Below are positions 41,348-50,322 of a DNA stretch of 64,000 nt, one piece after another. The notes under the pieces were generated by a model, which made no database searches, had not been told where the DNA came from, and saw nothing but the letters and a program-made list of their open reading frames with translations. The DNA comes from Bacillus sp. UNC41MFS5 (GTDB taxonomy: Bacteria; Bacillota; Bacilli; Bacillales_B; DSM-18226). A program made the translations under genes and the position numbers. Numbering within the stretch: the stretch's first letter is position 1; every line of letters begins with the position of its first letter. The stretch spans positions 334,969 to 398,968 of the forward strand of contig NZ_KK366020.1 in NCBI RefSeq assembly GCF_000686805.1, given 5' to 3'.

Positions 41348-42967
41348 ATGAATGTTGCATTATTAAATGATTATAAGATAGACATTGAGAGTTTAAGTAT
41401 TGAATTAGAAGAGCAGGGCTATGAACGAAAAGAAGTGAAGGAACAGTTAAATGAACGCTTTCGAAGATTCTCCCAAAAAGGTGATTTTCGATGTATTTGT
41501 TGTGATGAGCGGGTGGAAATGGTATTAGCCCTTGATAAAATTTTTCATTTCAGGCATTTTGACAAGGAGCACTGTTCTTATAGTGAAAATCACAGAACTT
41601 ATACACGGCAAAAGGAAAACTTAGAAGATGTTCCTAGACATCGAGCAGGTAAAGCAATACTACGAACTTACCTTGAAGGAACCTGTAAAACTCATGGAAT
41701 CCGATTGTCTGACGGATATCATTGTAAGAGTACTCTTTCTTTTGTTCCGGACTTTATTTTAGAGTTTCCGAATGGCCATATTTGGGCGATAGATTATATA
41801 ACAGGGTTAAAAAGTGATATAAAATATGCAAATGGCTTAATTAAGCGCAGAAATACATACATTCAGCATCAATTCACCCCGATTTTTTTAATAGACAGTT
41901 ATTGGTTAGCATATGAGTCTGAAATTAATCATGTATCTTTAGTAGACGGAGAATTATTGTGTGTTAGGGAAACAACACAAGATGATTTATGGACCGATTT
42001 TATAAAAGGATTGGGCCTCAATCTGCAAAATACTCTACTCAATAATCGTCCCTATAGTCTTCAAGTAAAAAGTATGGCTTATGTTTCCCCTTATGAACGT
42101 GAAATAAATATCATCCGATTCTTACAAGAAACTCACAACCCCAAGAAGACCAGGACAGTATATAAGCCAATAAAAATCCCACTAGACCAAGCATTATTGA
42201 TCAACCATGAGCAATCGGATTTCACTTATACAAGAGACAATGAAGATGAATACAGAGAAGAACTTAAAAGGCAACTTATAACAATATATCAAGAACAAGA
42301 AGATCTTAGGGAGCAACAAGAAATTGAAAGTGTCAGAAAAGCAGAAGAGGAACGTAAACTTAGAGAATTCGCTAGGGCCCGTGAAGCTCAAAAGCAAAAA
42401 GAAGCTCAAAGAACAAGGGAATATTATGAATCTAAAGGTGTTCCTTTTTCAGGTCGTAGTCAGCTGCAAATGGATGCCGACATAGAAAGGGATGCCGAAT
42501 ATTTACAAAGGAAAAATTCACCATTGGAACCATATTGGTATAAACAAGTAGTAAAGCATATGTCAAAATTTTACGGTATAGATAGTGAAGCTGAAGAGCA
42601 TGCTCAGGCAACAATAGACGAAACATCATCCAAAAAAGTAGTCGTTGGTCCTAATAGAATCTTAAGAAATACTCAAGAAACAGTTATTGACGTGGCTTCC
42701 AAACTTCCAGGTTGGAAAGTTGAGGAAATATTAAATCACTATGTAAATGGAGAAGCATATTTTACTGGTAACTCAAGAAAATGGAAGGAAATAGTTTTAG
42801 ATTCTTTCATGGACATTTATTTTAATAAAATATCAGTACCTCAATTACTACAGAAAATAAAAGATAATGGAATTAAGTTTGATCAGCCTGAAAAAATTAT
42901 GTCCTTCCCAATAAATGAATATATACAGTATGTAGGGAAAAAAATAAAAAAAGACGTACGTTTTTAA
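41348..42967 (+). CDS. CoiA-like protein with predicted nuclease core
   Basis: A 539-residue protein with a GGGGGAG ribosome binding site. The N-terminal part resembles CoiA competence proteins: a Cys-rich knuckle CICCDERVEMV, then FHFRHFDKEHCSY (residues about 50-80), and HRAGKAILRTYLEG. A candidate PD-(D/E)XK-type core follows: STLSFVPDFILEFPNGHIWAIDYITG (about 129-154) and a later RRNTYI. The second half has a charged coiled coil (about 300-365) and a helical C-terminus with no known domain. It is longer than CoiA. It lies outside any com operon, in a repeat-rich island together with a GIY-YIG protein. DNA processing or defence is possible; not shown. Confidence 0.6.
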   Translation: MNVALLNDYKIDIESLSIELEEQGYERKEVKEQLNERFRRFSQKGDFRCICCDERVEMVLALDKIFHFRHFDKEHCSYSENHRTYTRQKENLEDVPRHRAGKAILRTYLEGTCKTHGIRLSDGYHCKSTLSFVPDFILEFPNGHIWAIDYITGLKSDIKYANGLIKRRNTYIQHQFTPIFLIDSYWLAYESEINHVSLVDGELLCVRETTQDDLWTDFIKGLGLNLQNTLLNNRPYSLQVKSMAYVSPYEREINIIRFLQETHNPKKTRTVYKPIKIPLDQALLINHEQSDFTYTRDNEDEYREELKRQLITIYQEQEDLREQQEIESVRKAEEERKLREFARAREAQKQKEAQRTREYYESKGVPFSGRSQLQMDADIERDAEYLQRKNSPLEPYWYKQVVKHMSKFYGIDSEAEEHAQATIDETSSKKVVVGPNRILRNTQETVIDVASKLPGWKVEEILNHYVNGEAYFTGNSRKWKEIVLDSFMDIYFNKISVPQLLQKIKDNGIKFDQPEKIMSFPINEYIQYVGKKIKKDVRF

Positions 42968-42990
42968 TGCTGTTAATGCTTCAGAAGTTA

Positions 42991-43034
42991 GAACCGTTCC
43001 TGTGGGGTCACGTCTCCACTAGGAGCCACATTAA
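42991..43034. repeat. Degenerate REP-A element
   Basis: GAACCGTTCCTGTGGGGTCA followed by a partial inverse (CCACTAGGAGCCAC). Weak match to the REP-A core. It follows the CoiA-like gene. Confidence 0.4.
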
Positions 43035-43185
43035 ATCTGGTGCATGACATGACTCGGACTTTGTCAAAGATTGAAAGGATAAAAGATAATAAATTTAAGA
43101 TGAGATTAATGCTGAGTTAATGGAGGAAATAGATTGTTTAGAAGAGGCGTTAAATAGAACTAGATGATATTCCGGTGTGACAGTA

Positions 43186-43281
43186 GGAGTTTCTACTCAG
43201 GAATTAAACAAAGTCAGCACCTATAAAGAGCCTTTTGATGATCACGTCGAGGTGACGATTGAACCCGACCATTTACACTAA
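43186..43281 (+). pseudogene. Unidentified gene remnant
   Basis: The frame reads GVSTQELNKVSTYKEPFDDH then VEVTIEPDHLH and a TAA. Upstream in-frame stops cut it off and no start is present. The composition is protein-like, so it is probably the tail of a decayed gene. Earlier debris at 43100-43170 (reading EEIDCLEEALNRTR) may belong to the same gene. Confidence 0.35.
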
Positions 43282-43293
43282 TTAAATTTAGTA

Positions 43294-43324
43294 TTGCTGC
43301 CCTCGATTTAGTAGAAGGCAGCAA
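43294..43324. terminator. Hairpin, possible old terminator
   Basis: TTGCTGCC / GGCAGCAA stem with a 15-nt loop follows the remnant at 43186-43281. There is only a short AAACTTTA tail, so termination strength is doubtful. Confidence 0.45.
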
Positions 43325-43407
43325 ACTTTAGAATGGCTCTTTTGGTAATATTGAAGGCAAAGTAGTAAAACAGATTGCAAATTTGAGATAATGGGGGACT
43401 TCCTGAA

Positions 43408-44259
43408 ATGTATATCAGCCAATTATTGAAGGATTGTGGATTAGATATAACGAAAAAAATCAAGATTGTCCGACATAAAGATGGAAGGGGTGTCGATATT
43501 CAACAGCTACACCAATCAGGACAACTGGCATTGTATCAAAGTTATCAGGAGCTTGATGTATTCAGGAAGTGTGATTACATCGTCTCATTAATAGGATTAG
43601 ATAATACCAAAGCTTTGTTGGTGGGAGTTTATGAAGTCAAATCTTCCAATAAAGTAAAGGGGTTTCCAGAGGGAATTGATGTCCCATACCGAGGTGTAGC
43701 TAAGACTAACTGTAAATATCATTATGATTTAGTGCCTATGCCTAGGTTTGAAAATCTGATTGACCGAGTGATTGTTGAATGGGGGGACCTAGCGATTGTT
43801 TGGCATCAATGGCTTCATACAGGGGACAAAGAAGTGGTACAAGTATTACCGAAGGGGCATGTGGAGGAATTTCCGGGTTACCTTGAATTTGTACTGGATT
43901 ATTCTCAGCTGACTAAACTCTATGAATATCCCGATTCCAATCAAGTCTGGAAAAGGATGTTATCTACTGTGGCAGGTATTTATTTAATCGTCGATAAAAA
44001 GACAGGGATGCAGTATATTGGTTCAGCCAGTGGTAAGGAAGGGATATACGGCCGCTGGAAGGACTACGCCAAAACGGGTCACGGAGGCAATAAAACCCTA
44101 TTGGCACTTCTAGAAGGAAATCCAAGATATGTACATAATTTTCAATATACAATTCTCCATACCCTAGCTAAGACACTAACCAAAAATGAGGTATTACAGT
44201 TCGAGAAAAAGTATAAAGAGAAACTTGGGACCAAGGCAAATGGATTGAATTTGAATTAA
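43408..44259 (+). CDS. GIY-YIG nuclease-domain protein
   Basis: A 283-residue protein. The N-terminal part (1-185) is of unknown type; the C-terminal domain (about 190-283) is GIY-YIG: TVAGIYLIVDKKTGMQYIGSASG, IYGRWKDYAKTGHGGNKTL with the usual Arg, and the late Glu in QFEKKYKEKLGTKANGLNLN. The GIY-YIG fold cuts DNA with one metal ion. Similar two-part proteins occur widely in accessory regions, where they may be restriction or repair enzymes. GGGGGAC precedes the ATG. It stands between REP-A copies and gene debris. Confidence 0.85.
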   Translation: MYISQLLKDCGLDITKKIKIVRHKDGRGVDIQQLHQSGQLALYQSYQELDVFRKCDYIVSLIGLDNTKALLVGVYEVKSSNKVKGFPEGIDVPYRGVAKTNCKYHYDLVPMPRFENLIDRVIVEWGDLAIVWHQWLHTGDKEVVQVLPKGHVEEFPGYLEFVLDYSQLTKLYEYPDSNQVWKRMLSTVAGIYLIVDKKTGMQYIGSASGKEGIYGRWKDYAKTGHGGNKTLLALLEGNPRYVHNFQYTILHTLAKTLTKNEVLQFEKKYKEKLGTKANGLNLN

Positions 44260-44270
44260 CGCGTGACAAG

Positions 44271-44328
44271 GGGGCGGTTCTCTTGCTTCGTTTAATTATT
44301 AGTGAAGCATAAGAACCTTCCCTTTGCT
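44271..44328. repeat. REP-A element, inverted pair
   Basis: GGGGGCGGTTCTCTTGCTTC and GAAGCATAAGAACCTTCCC face each other across AT-rich DNA and can form a hairpin right after the GIY-YIG gene. Confidence 0.6.
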
Positions 44329-44371
44329 TCCTTTCAAGCTTTGGGTACTGTTCTTGGTAAGACCATAGAAA

Positions 44372-44442
44372 GACCATAAGGACGGTTCCGTTGGTCTGTA
44401 TACTTACTTCATTTGAGCCATGAGAACCGTCCCTGTGGTCCT
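44372..44442. repeat. REP-A element, inverted pair
   Basis: ACCATAAGGACGGTTCCGTT (44373 onward) and CATGAGAACCGTCCCTGTGG (to about 44439) are facing copies of the core. This is the clearest pair in the window. Confidence 0.8.
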
Positions 44443-44662
44443 TTACATCGGTCGGAAATTGTTCACTTTAATGATTCAAGTTATTGTTGAAACATCGAGA
44501 AATAATTTTAAATAAGAAAGTGTTCAATATTTATAAGCAATATTGTTCAAATGTACTTGATGCTTACAGCTACCTCACTCCAAAAGAATTTGGAATGGTT
44601 TGAGCAGCCAAATGCGGTGTTTTTATATAATTTCGCGAGGAAAGTTCAGTTCCAGTATTTTT

Positions 44663-45358
44663 TTATTTTTTTTGTCTATGCCTTATTATCTTTTTAATTC
44701 CCTTTTTCTGATTTTCTGTTAATTTATTGTAATCCTCTATTAACTCCATAATATCCTTCGAATTAGTGTTATTAATTTTACCTAATCCTAATGTAGCAAA
44801 TGAAAAAGCTATAGTAAGGATTGTGATCATATCTGTTGATACATGGTCATAAAAATTGTCTAAAAATGCTTTTGTTAATAAATAGTAACTTGTGCTTCGG
44901 AGAAAGTAATGAGGAATAAAGAATGTAAAAATAACAAAAACAATACCGACAGCAAAAGGTACCCAAGAATATTTTCTAAGTTTCTCACTACCTTCGCCTT
45001 CCCCATTCTTTAATAGCTGACTTAACGATAGACCTAGAGACAACATTGCAAATGAAAACATTGCGGCTTTATCTCTAACATCCATTCCAAAAGCCATAAA
45101 AATAAATATACTAATTGTAATTATTATTAGAGGATTAGTCTTCTTTTGTTTATAAAGATAGTAACAAAATTCAATTATTAGATATAGAAAGAAAAGGATA
45201 CAAGTAGAGCCAGAAAGTATAATAAAGAAATCTATCATGGTTATTATATGAAATATTAATTTCGAAATAAGCAATAGGATAAAAATAAGTGTAATAGTAC
45301 TTAAGGTTACTATTGAACCTATTTTTCTCATTTTGTTTAAATGTTTTTGCAGTTCCAA
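44663..45358 (-). CDS. Membrane protein of unknown function
   Basis: A 231-residue protein starting at TTG 45358 with GGAG 8 bp upstream. It has about six hydrophobic segments and ends in a basic cytosolic tail (IEDYNKLTENQKKGIKKIIRHRQKK). No family is recognised. Its base composition is much more AT-rich than the flanking island genes, a hint of separate origin. No operon partner. Confidence 0.6.
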   Translation of the reverse strand: MELQKHLNKMRKIGSIVTLSTITLIFILLLISKLIFHIITMIDFFIILSGSTCILFFLYLIIEFCYYLYKQKKTNPLIIITISIFIFMAFGMDVRDKAAMFSFAMLSLGLSLSQLLKNGEGEGSEKLRKYSWVPFAVGIVFVIFTFFIPHYFLRSTSYYLLTKAFLDNFYDHVSTDMITILTIAFSFATLGLGKINNTNSKDIMELIEDYNKLTENQKKGIKKIIRHRQKK

Positions 45359-45561
45359 TTAACAATCTCCATTCTTCCAAATATAATGAATTACTTTTTT
45401 TGTTCAAAAATTCTCTTATGATCTTATTTTCTGTAAAAATAAACAGGTATTTTAATAATTCCCTCCTTTTTTGAAAGTAAATTAAGAGTTTATTTCCTTG
45501 ATTTTAACCTAATTTATTTTACATTATTGGGAGTTAACAGAAAAGATAAATAAATATAATT

Positions 45562-45590
45562 CCCGTGCCTGTCACCGCCCGATATATGTC
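45562..45590. repeat. REP-B element
   Basis: CCCGTGCCTGTCACCGCCCG then ATATATG. It overlaps the stop of a small minus-strand gene fragment. Confidence 0.75.
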
Positions 45591-45715
45591 AAGAGTTGTA
45601 GAATCAGAGATTCAATATAGGTAGCTACAAAGACAAAATCAGGAATGGCTTCACCACTAATCTTTTCTTTAAGAAAAGCCGTTTGACCAGCCCAATCTCC
45701 CCCTGTTTCAGGCAT
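45572..45715 (-). pseudogene. Gene fragment truncated at a REP-B element
   Basis: A 47-residue minus-strand frame reads MPETGGDWAGQTAFLKEKIS, GEAIPDFVFVATYIESL, then ends inside the REP-B copy (the stop TGA is part of the repeat core). There is no ribosome binding site. It looks like the internal or N-terminal part of a protein cut off by the repeat; I do not know the family. Confidence 0.4.
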
Positions 45716-45778
45716 TTAATTGAAGTATGTTTGGGTAGTATGTTTATTAATCATTATGAATCATTTCTCAAAAAACTT

Positions 45779-45800
45779 CGGTGTCACCGCCCGATAAATC
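45779..45800. repeat. REP-B element, partial
   Basis: CGGTGTCACCGCCCGATAAATC, lacking the GCC of the core. Confidence 0.6.
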
Positions 45801-45878
45801 TTGTTACACAGAAATGTTCCACGCGGAGATTTGAGTAAATAAAGATAGTAAAAGGATTGCCCCCTGACCCATAACTTC

Positions 45879-45900
45879 AGGTGTCATGCCCCGATAAAGA
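45879..45900. repeat. REP-B element, partial
   Basis: AGGTGTCATGCCCCGATAAAGA, 100 bp from the previous copy and in the same orientation. Apart from three REP-B copies and one gene fragment, 45359-46176 holds nothing I recognise. Confidence 0.6.
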
Positions 45901-46176
45901 TATTGTATTTGGTGGATCTCAGTAAGAAGTAATCTTTAAAAGTAAAAAAGGCGTTGTGCTCGATGTTACCTTTATGAGTCAAAACGTAGTTGGCTCCAGT
46001 ATTTTTCATTAATTACTGAGGTTCAACAATTACGGGGAATTGATATTTGGATTAGAAAGAAAATATATACTCTTTCTAAGCTTATTTATGTCCAGCTTTT
46101 CTAGTAGGCTCAAAGACTTCCTATGATGTTATAATAATAACTATAATAGAAGAAATAGGAAAATGGGAGGAGAAAC

Positions 46177-49100
46177 ATGAGAAAGAATCTTTTCAGGATT
46201 TTGTTAGGAATGGTTCTGCTGTTTGGTCTGAAATTGCCTCATACCACTCTGGCCGATTCAAATGTACCCGATGGGTTTATTCCCGTCTATGACGAAGAAG
46301 ACTTGGACCAAATGAGGGAGAATCTGTCTGGTCAGTACATTCTCATGAATAATCTCGATTTAACGGATGACGTATCGTCTGGTGGAGTATTTTACCACGA
46401 GGGGAAAGGATGGGAGCCGATTGGGTCTCCGGCCGCTCCATTTAAGGGGACATTTAATGGAAACGGACATACCATTAATGGAATGAAGATCCGTATCACA
46501 TCCGACCAAATCATCTATGCAGGTTTATTTGGATACGCCAAAGGGGCGGTCATCCAAAACGTAGGAATGACAGGGGACGTTATTGACATAGAAAATACAT
46601 CGGTCGATACCGATTCATCTCTTGTCTACGCAGGAAGCCTTGTTGGATATTCAAATGGTGGGCTAAAGATGGATCACAATTTCCACACAGGAAGTATATC
46701 TGCCCAATCCGTATACAGGGCACATGCCGGCGGGCTTGTGGGGATGCTTAAAAATGATTCCATTTCAGACAGTTACAATACAGGAAATTTGGCGGTGAAA
46801 ACAGAAACAGGAGATGCAGAGGCCGGAGGGATGGCTGGGTACAGCTATAAATCTACCATAAAAAACAGTTATAATACAGGTTCTATAACCACTAACTCTG
46901 TATCCGATTACACCTATACGGGTGGAATGATCGGACACGCGTATGAATCGGACGTATCAAATTCGTTCAATAGAGGGAAAATTCTGACTTCCAGTGGCGG
47001 TAGCGGGTATGCCGGAGGGATATTGGGCAGCTTCATAGGAGGTACTCAAACAGGAGTTTACAATACAGGACAAATCCAAAGCTCTGGTAGAACATTCGGT
47101 TTCGCAGGAGGAATTTCCGGTGGCAACTACGGAGGGGTTATCAACCGGTCTTACAATTCAGGAAGTGTAAACTCGAACAATATGGCAGGAGGGATCTCCG
47201 GTATATTAATCAGTTCCGCTTCCCTTTCCAATTCCTACAATACAGGAACCATAACGGTGCCCTATTCAAGCTCCCCAAGTTCAGGCGGGCTTACGGCGAG
47301 GAACATGAGCAGTTTGATATCTGGCTGCTACAACATCGGGAATCTCGTGGGGAATGGAACAAAAGGAGGAATTGTCGGCTACAATTCCGGGGTCATCAAA
47401 AATACGTACCATTACATGAACGGTACAAGAAGCGTTTATACGGGAAGCACAGATGGAATTACCCAATTTGCCAGTTTGACAGATTTTGAAAAACAAGAGA
47501 ATGTTTCAAATTTGAATTTTGACAGCGTCTGGACAATGGGAGCCAGCCCTGATTATACTTACCCTGAACTTCAGGATACGCCTCAAGTCAATGATTCGGA
47601 TTCAGGGATTTATTCCCTTACCCTGACCTCTCTCCCAGAAAGGACTCTTTACCGAAAAGGAGAACCTATTGATTTAAAAGGTGCGTCTCTCCTAGTGAAA
47701 ACAACGGAAGGTACCTCTGAAATCGTACCGGTTACAGAAGATATGATTACAGAGTATCAGCCTGGCACAACAGGCGTTCAAACGGTGATGGTTCATTATG
47801 AAAATTGGACAGCCACGTTTCGTGTGACTGTGAAAGAAAGCTTCACGGTTACCTTCAAAGACCATGATGGCACTGTATTGAAAACGGAAGACGTTCCGTA
47901 TGCAACGGAAGTAACACCTCCTAAAGAACCATCACGGACAGGATATACCTTTAAGGGATGGGATCAGGATTTACAACATTTAACTTCTGACGTGACGGCG
48001 ACCGCCCAATACAGCATCAATACGTATAAAATAACCTTCCAGGATTATGACGGGCGTGTCCTGGATACAAAAGTAGTAAACTATTCATCGGATGCCGAAG
48101 AACCTTCCCATCCATCCAGAACCGGATACACGTTTACCGGATGGGATCAGCCATTCACAAACATCACAGAAGATCTAATCGTGACAGCTCAGTATGAGAT
48201 CAATACCTATAAAGTGACGTTTATGGATGACATGGGCGGCGTTCTGAAAACAGAAGTGGTGGAATACGGAAAACCGGCCACTCCACCGGACCCACCTGTG
48301 TTAGAAGCGTATGAATTTGTCCGCTGGAATTTTCCGTTTGATTATGTAACAAGAGATTTGACCATTTTCCCGCAGTATCAATTAAAGAAATATACGGTCA
48401 CGTTTTTGTCTAACGGGGAAGTGTATGCGACAAGAGTAGTGAATTATGGCGGTTCACCTGATGTAAGGTACCTGAATCCTTCCAAGTACGGGTATATATT
48501 TAAGGGCTGGGACCGGGATTTGACCAATGTAAGGTCCGACATTACCACGAATGCCATATTTGAAGCGAAGCAGTATCAAGTTTCCTTTTATAATGAAAAT
48601 GGAAGCTTTATAGAAAGCCAGATGGTTCCATACGGACAGTCTGCCACTCCTCCAGTTATCAAAAAGACAGGGTATACCCTGTCCGGATGGAGAGGGGGGG
48701 ATTATCAATACGTGACAGGCAGCATAGCCTTGTATGCGGAGTTTAAGATTAACCAATATCAGGTGGTCTTTAATATAGACGGGAAAACCGCAAGCACCCA
48801 GGCTGTTTCCTATGGCTCGAAAGCAAAGGCACCGTACGTACCGCATAAAAGCGGATATACTTTTGTAGGCTGGGTGAAAAACCTGACAGACACCACATCG
48901 TTTAACTTACAAACAGGCATTACAAGTCCGCTCGTGCTGCAAGCAAAATACGCAAAAAAACCAGCCGTCCCTGGGGCACCGAAAGTTACATCTGCCGGAT
49001 ATACAAAACTTAAGGTGATCTGGAGCAAGGTATCCGGTGTAGCCGGATATGAAGTATACCGATCAACATCCAAAACCGGTACCTATAGTAAGGTGGCATC

Positions 49101-49521
49101 TCTTAACGGAAGCACCGTTTTTTACGTAAACGGAAGTCTAAAAACCAATACTACTTACTATTACAAGATTCTAGCGTTCCAAGTTGTGAATGGAGTAAAA
49201 GTATACAGCAGCTTCACAGGGGTTGGATATGGAAAACCGGTTCTTGCCGTACCAACAGGCTTGAAAGTGGTAAAGTATACGTCCTCCTCTTTTAAAATCT
49301 CATGGACAAAGGGAAGCGAAGCGACTGGTTATGAACTGTACCGGAGCACTTCTTTAAAAGGAACGTATACGAAAGTTGCAACGACGACAGGGACTTCTTA
49401 TATAAATAAGGGCATTGTAAAAGGGAAAGTGTATTATTATAAGATCCGGGCTTATAAAACGGTCATAAAGACAAAGATATACAGCTCTTATTCAAATCCC
49501 TTTTTAGGAAAAATTTCCTAA
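46177..49521 (+). CDS. Large secreted protein with GLUG region, InlB B-repeats and fibronectin III domains
   Basis: A 1114-residue protein with a GGGAGGAG site and a signal peptide (1-26, cleavage near LADS). Residues about 95-420 form a beta-helix of GLUG-type repeats (GGLVGML...SYNTG, repeated). A bacterial Ig-like domain lies at 478-553. Six InlB/Listeria-Bacteroides B-repeats follow at 556-612, 617-674, 678-734, 738-795, 799-856 and 860-926 (core YTFxGWDxxxxxxxxDxxxxAxY), then two fibronectin type III-like domains (930-1020, 1022-1114). There is no LPXTG, SLH or choline-binding end, so it is released or held by unknown contacts. Such proteins often bind surfaces. No partner gene is nearby. 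Confidence 0.92.
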   Translation: MRKNLFRILLGMVLLFGLKLPHTTLADSNVPDGFIPVYDEEDLDQMRENLSGQYILMNNLDLTDDVSSGGVFYHEGKGWEPIGSPAAPFKGTFNGNGHTINGMKIRITSDQIIYAGLFGYAKGAVIQNVGMTGDVIDIENTSVDTDSSLVYAGSLVGYSNGGLKMDHNFHTGSISAQSVYRAHAGGLVGMLKNDSISDSYNTGNLAVKTETGDAEAGGMAGYSYKSTIKNSYNTGSITTNSVSDYTYTGGMIGHAYESDVSNSFNRGKILTSSGGSGYAGGILGSFIGGTQTGVYNTGQIQSSGRTFGFAGGISGGNYGGVINRSYNSGSVNSNNMAGGISGILISSASLSNSYNTGTITVPYSSSPSSGGLTARNMSSLISGCYNIGNLVGNGTKGGIVGYNSGVIKNTYHYMNGTRSVYTGSTDGITQFASLTDFEKQENVSNLNFDSVWTMGASPDYTYPELQDTPQVNDSDSGIYSLTLTSLPERTLYRKGEPIDLKGASLLVKTTEGTSEIVPVTEDMITEYQPGTTGVQTVMVHYENWTATFRVTVKESFTVTFKDHDGTVLKTEDVPYATEVTPPKEPSRTGYTFKGWDQDLQHLTSDVTATAQYSINTYKITFQDYDGRVLDTKVVNYSSDAEEPSHPSRTGYTFTGWDQPFTNITEDLIVTAQYEINTYKVTFMDDMGGVLKTEVVEYGKPATPPDPPVLEAYEFVRWNFPFDYVTRDLTIFPQYQLKKYTVTFLSNGEVYATRVVNYGGSPDVRYLNPSKYGYIFKGWDRDLTNVRSDITTNAIFEAKQYQVSFYNENGSFIESQMVPYGQSATPPVIKKTGYTLSGWRGGDYQYVTGSIALYAEFKINQYQVVFNIDGKTASTQAVSYGSKAKAPYVPHKSGYTFVGWVKNLTDTTSFNLQTGITSPLVLQAKYAKKPAVPGAPKVTSAGYTKLKVIWSKVSGVAGYEVYRSTSKTGTYSKVASLNGSTVFYVNGSLKTNTTYYYKILAFQVVNGVKVYSSFTGVGYGKPVLAVPTGLKVVKYTSSSFKISWTKGSEATGYELYRSTSLKGTYTKVATTTGTSYINKGIVKGKVYYYKIRAYKTVIKTKIYSSYSNPFLGKIS

Positions 49522-49619
49522 CACAAAGATAGGGTCTGAAAATTAAATATAGAACCGCTCATAAACGTTGAAACTAATAGCCTGTACCGTTGATTACCAA
49601 GTAAATGTCGATACTGAAG

Positions 49620-49678
49620 TGACCCCATAAAGTTAGACAGGTTATCTCGTTAGGCGGCATATTTCAGGAACTCGGTAT
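49620..49678 (-). mobile_element. IS3-family remnant: transposase end plus terminal repeat
   Basis: On the minus strand a frame ends NTEFLKYAA-stop (stop at 49650-49652), directly followed by AACCTGTCTAACTTTATGGGGTCA, an IS3/IS150-type terminal inverted repeat (49620-49643). Only this end is present. Confidence 0.6.
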
Positions 49679-49720
49679 TGGACAATTGTATATGTAATAA
49701 TTTCAAAATTATATAAAAGT

Positions 49721-49770
49721 AACTGCACCCCGTATTGTTAGAATGTGCGTCTAACAATTGGGGTGCAGTT
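49721..49770. repeat. Inverted repeat with IS3-type ends, MITE-like or excision scar
   Basis: AACTGCACCCC / GGGGTGCAGTT and TTGTTAGA / TCTAACAA form a near-perfect stem of two blocks around ATGTGCG. The arms resemble IS3-group terminal repeats lying back to back. It could also terminate transcription of the large secreted protein gene. Confidence 0.6.
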
Positions 49771-49807
49771 CATTTTCCAGCATGGTTGAAATAGTATTTT
49801 CTGCGTG

Positions 49808-50048
49808 TTATCCTTGGAACCCCGCCATCAAATCACGTAAATGTTTGACCGCGAGTTTTACACTCTCTTTTTTATTTTTATGAACGCCAGATCCTAATAA
49901 TTCATAGTGGTGATGGAAGGAATTTATTTGCAAAGCTTTTGTAGCCTTCAAGAACTGTGAAGGTTTCTACAGTAATTACAAAACCCTTCCCTATGAAGAT
50001 TTTTATGATCTCTAGTTCGGGCATTTTTACTTTTGATACAATTCTCAT
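49808..50048 (-). pseudogene. Possible frameshifted small gene
   Basis: A minus-strand frame starts at ATG 50048 after GAGAGGATG and reads MRIVSKVKMPELEIIKIFIG, KGFVITVETFTVLEG, ending at 49902. An overlapping frame then continues with protein-like sequence (QFLKATKALQINSFHHYELL, then KESVKLAVKHLRDLMAGFQG) to a TAA at 49808. One frameshift near 49950 would join them into a protein of about 80 residues. The family is unknown; two short unrelated frames remain possible. Outside it, 50049-50322 shows nothing. Confidence 0.4.
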
Positions 50049-50322
50049 ACAATCATCCTCTCCGCTTAGAAAGCATAGGAATTCATAATTCATGACGCTA
50101 TATAAACTAGTTATACGCTAAAATAATGCCCTCTGCCGCTTAGGAATTGAATAATTAATGAAATTTTTCGAAAAAGTTGTCACCAGTCTAATCAAAATGT
50201 AATCTATTCTCTGGTAGTTGATTTTACCTTCAACCTTTTAATGAGGCAGCACCAAATAGTCCACCTCGGCTATATGCACTCTATGTTAGTTAGGTAAAAG
50301 TTAAATAGCGCTCATCCTTTTC

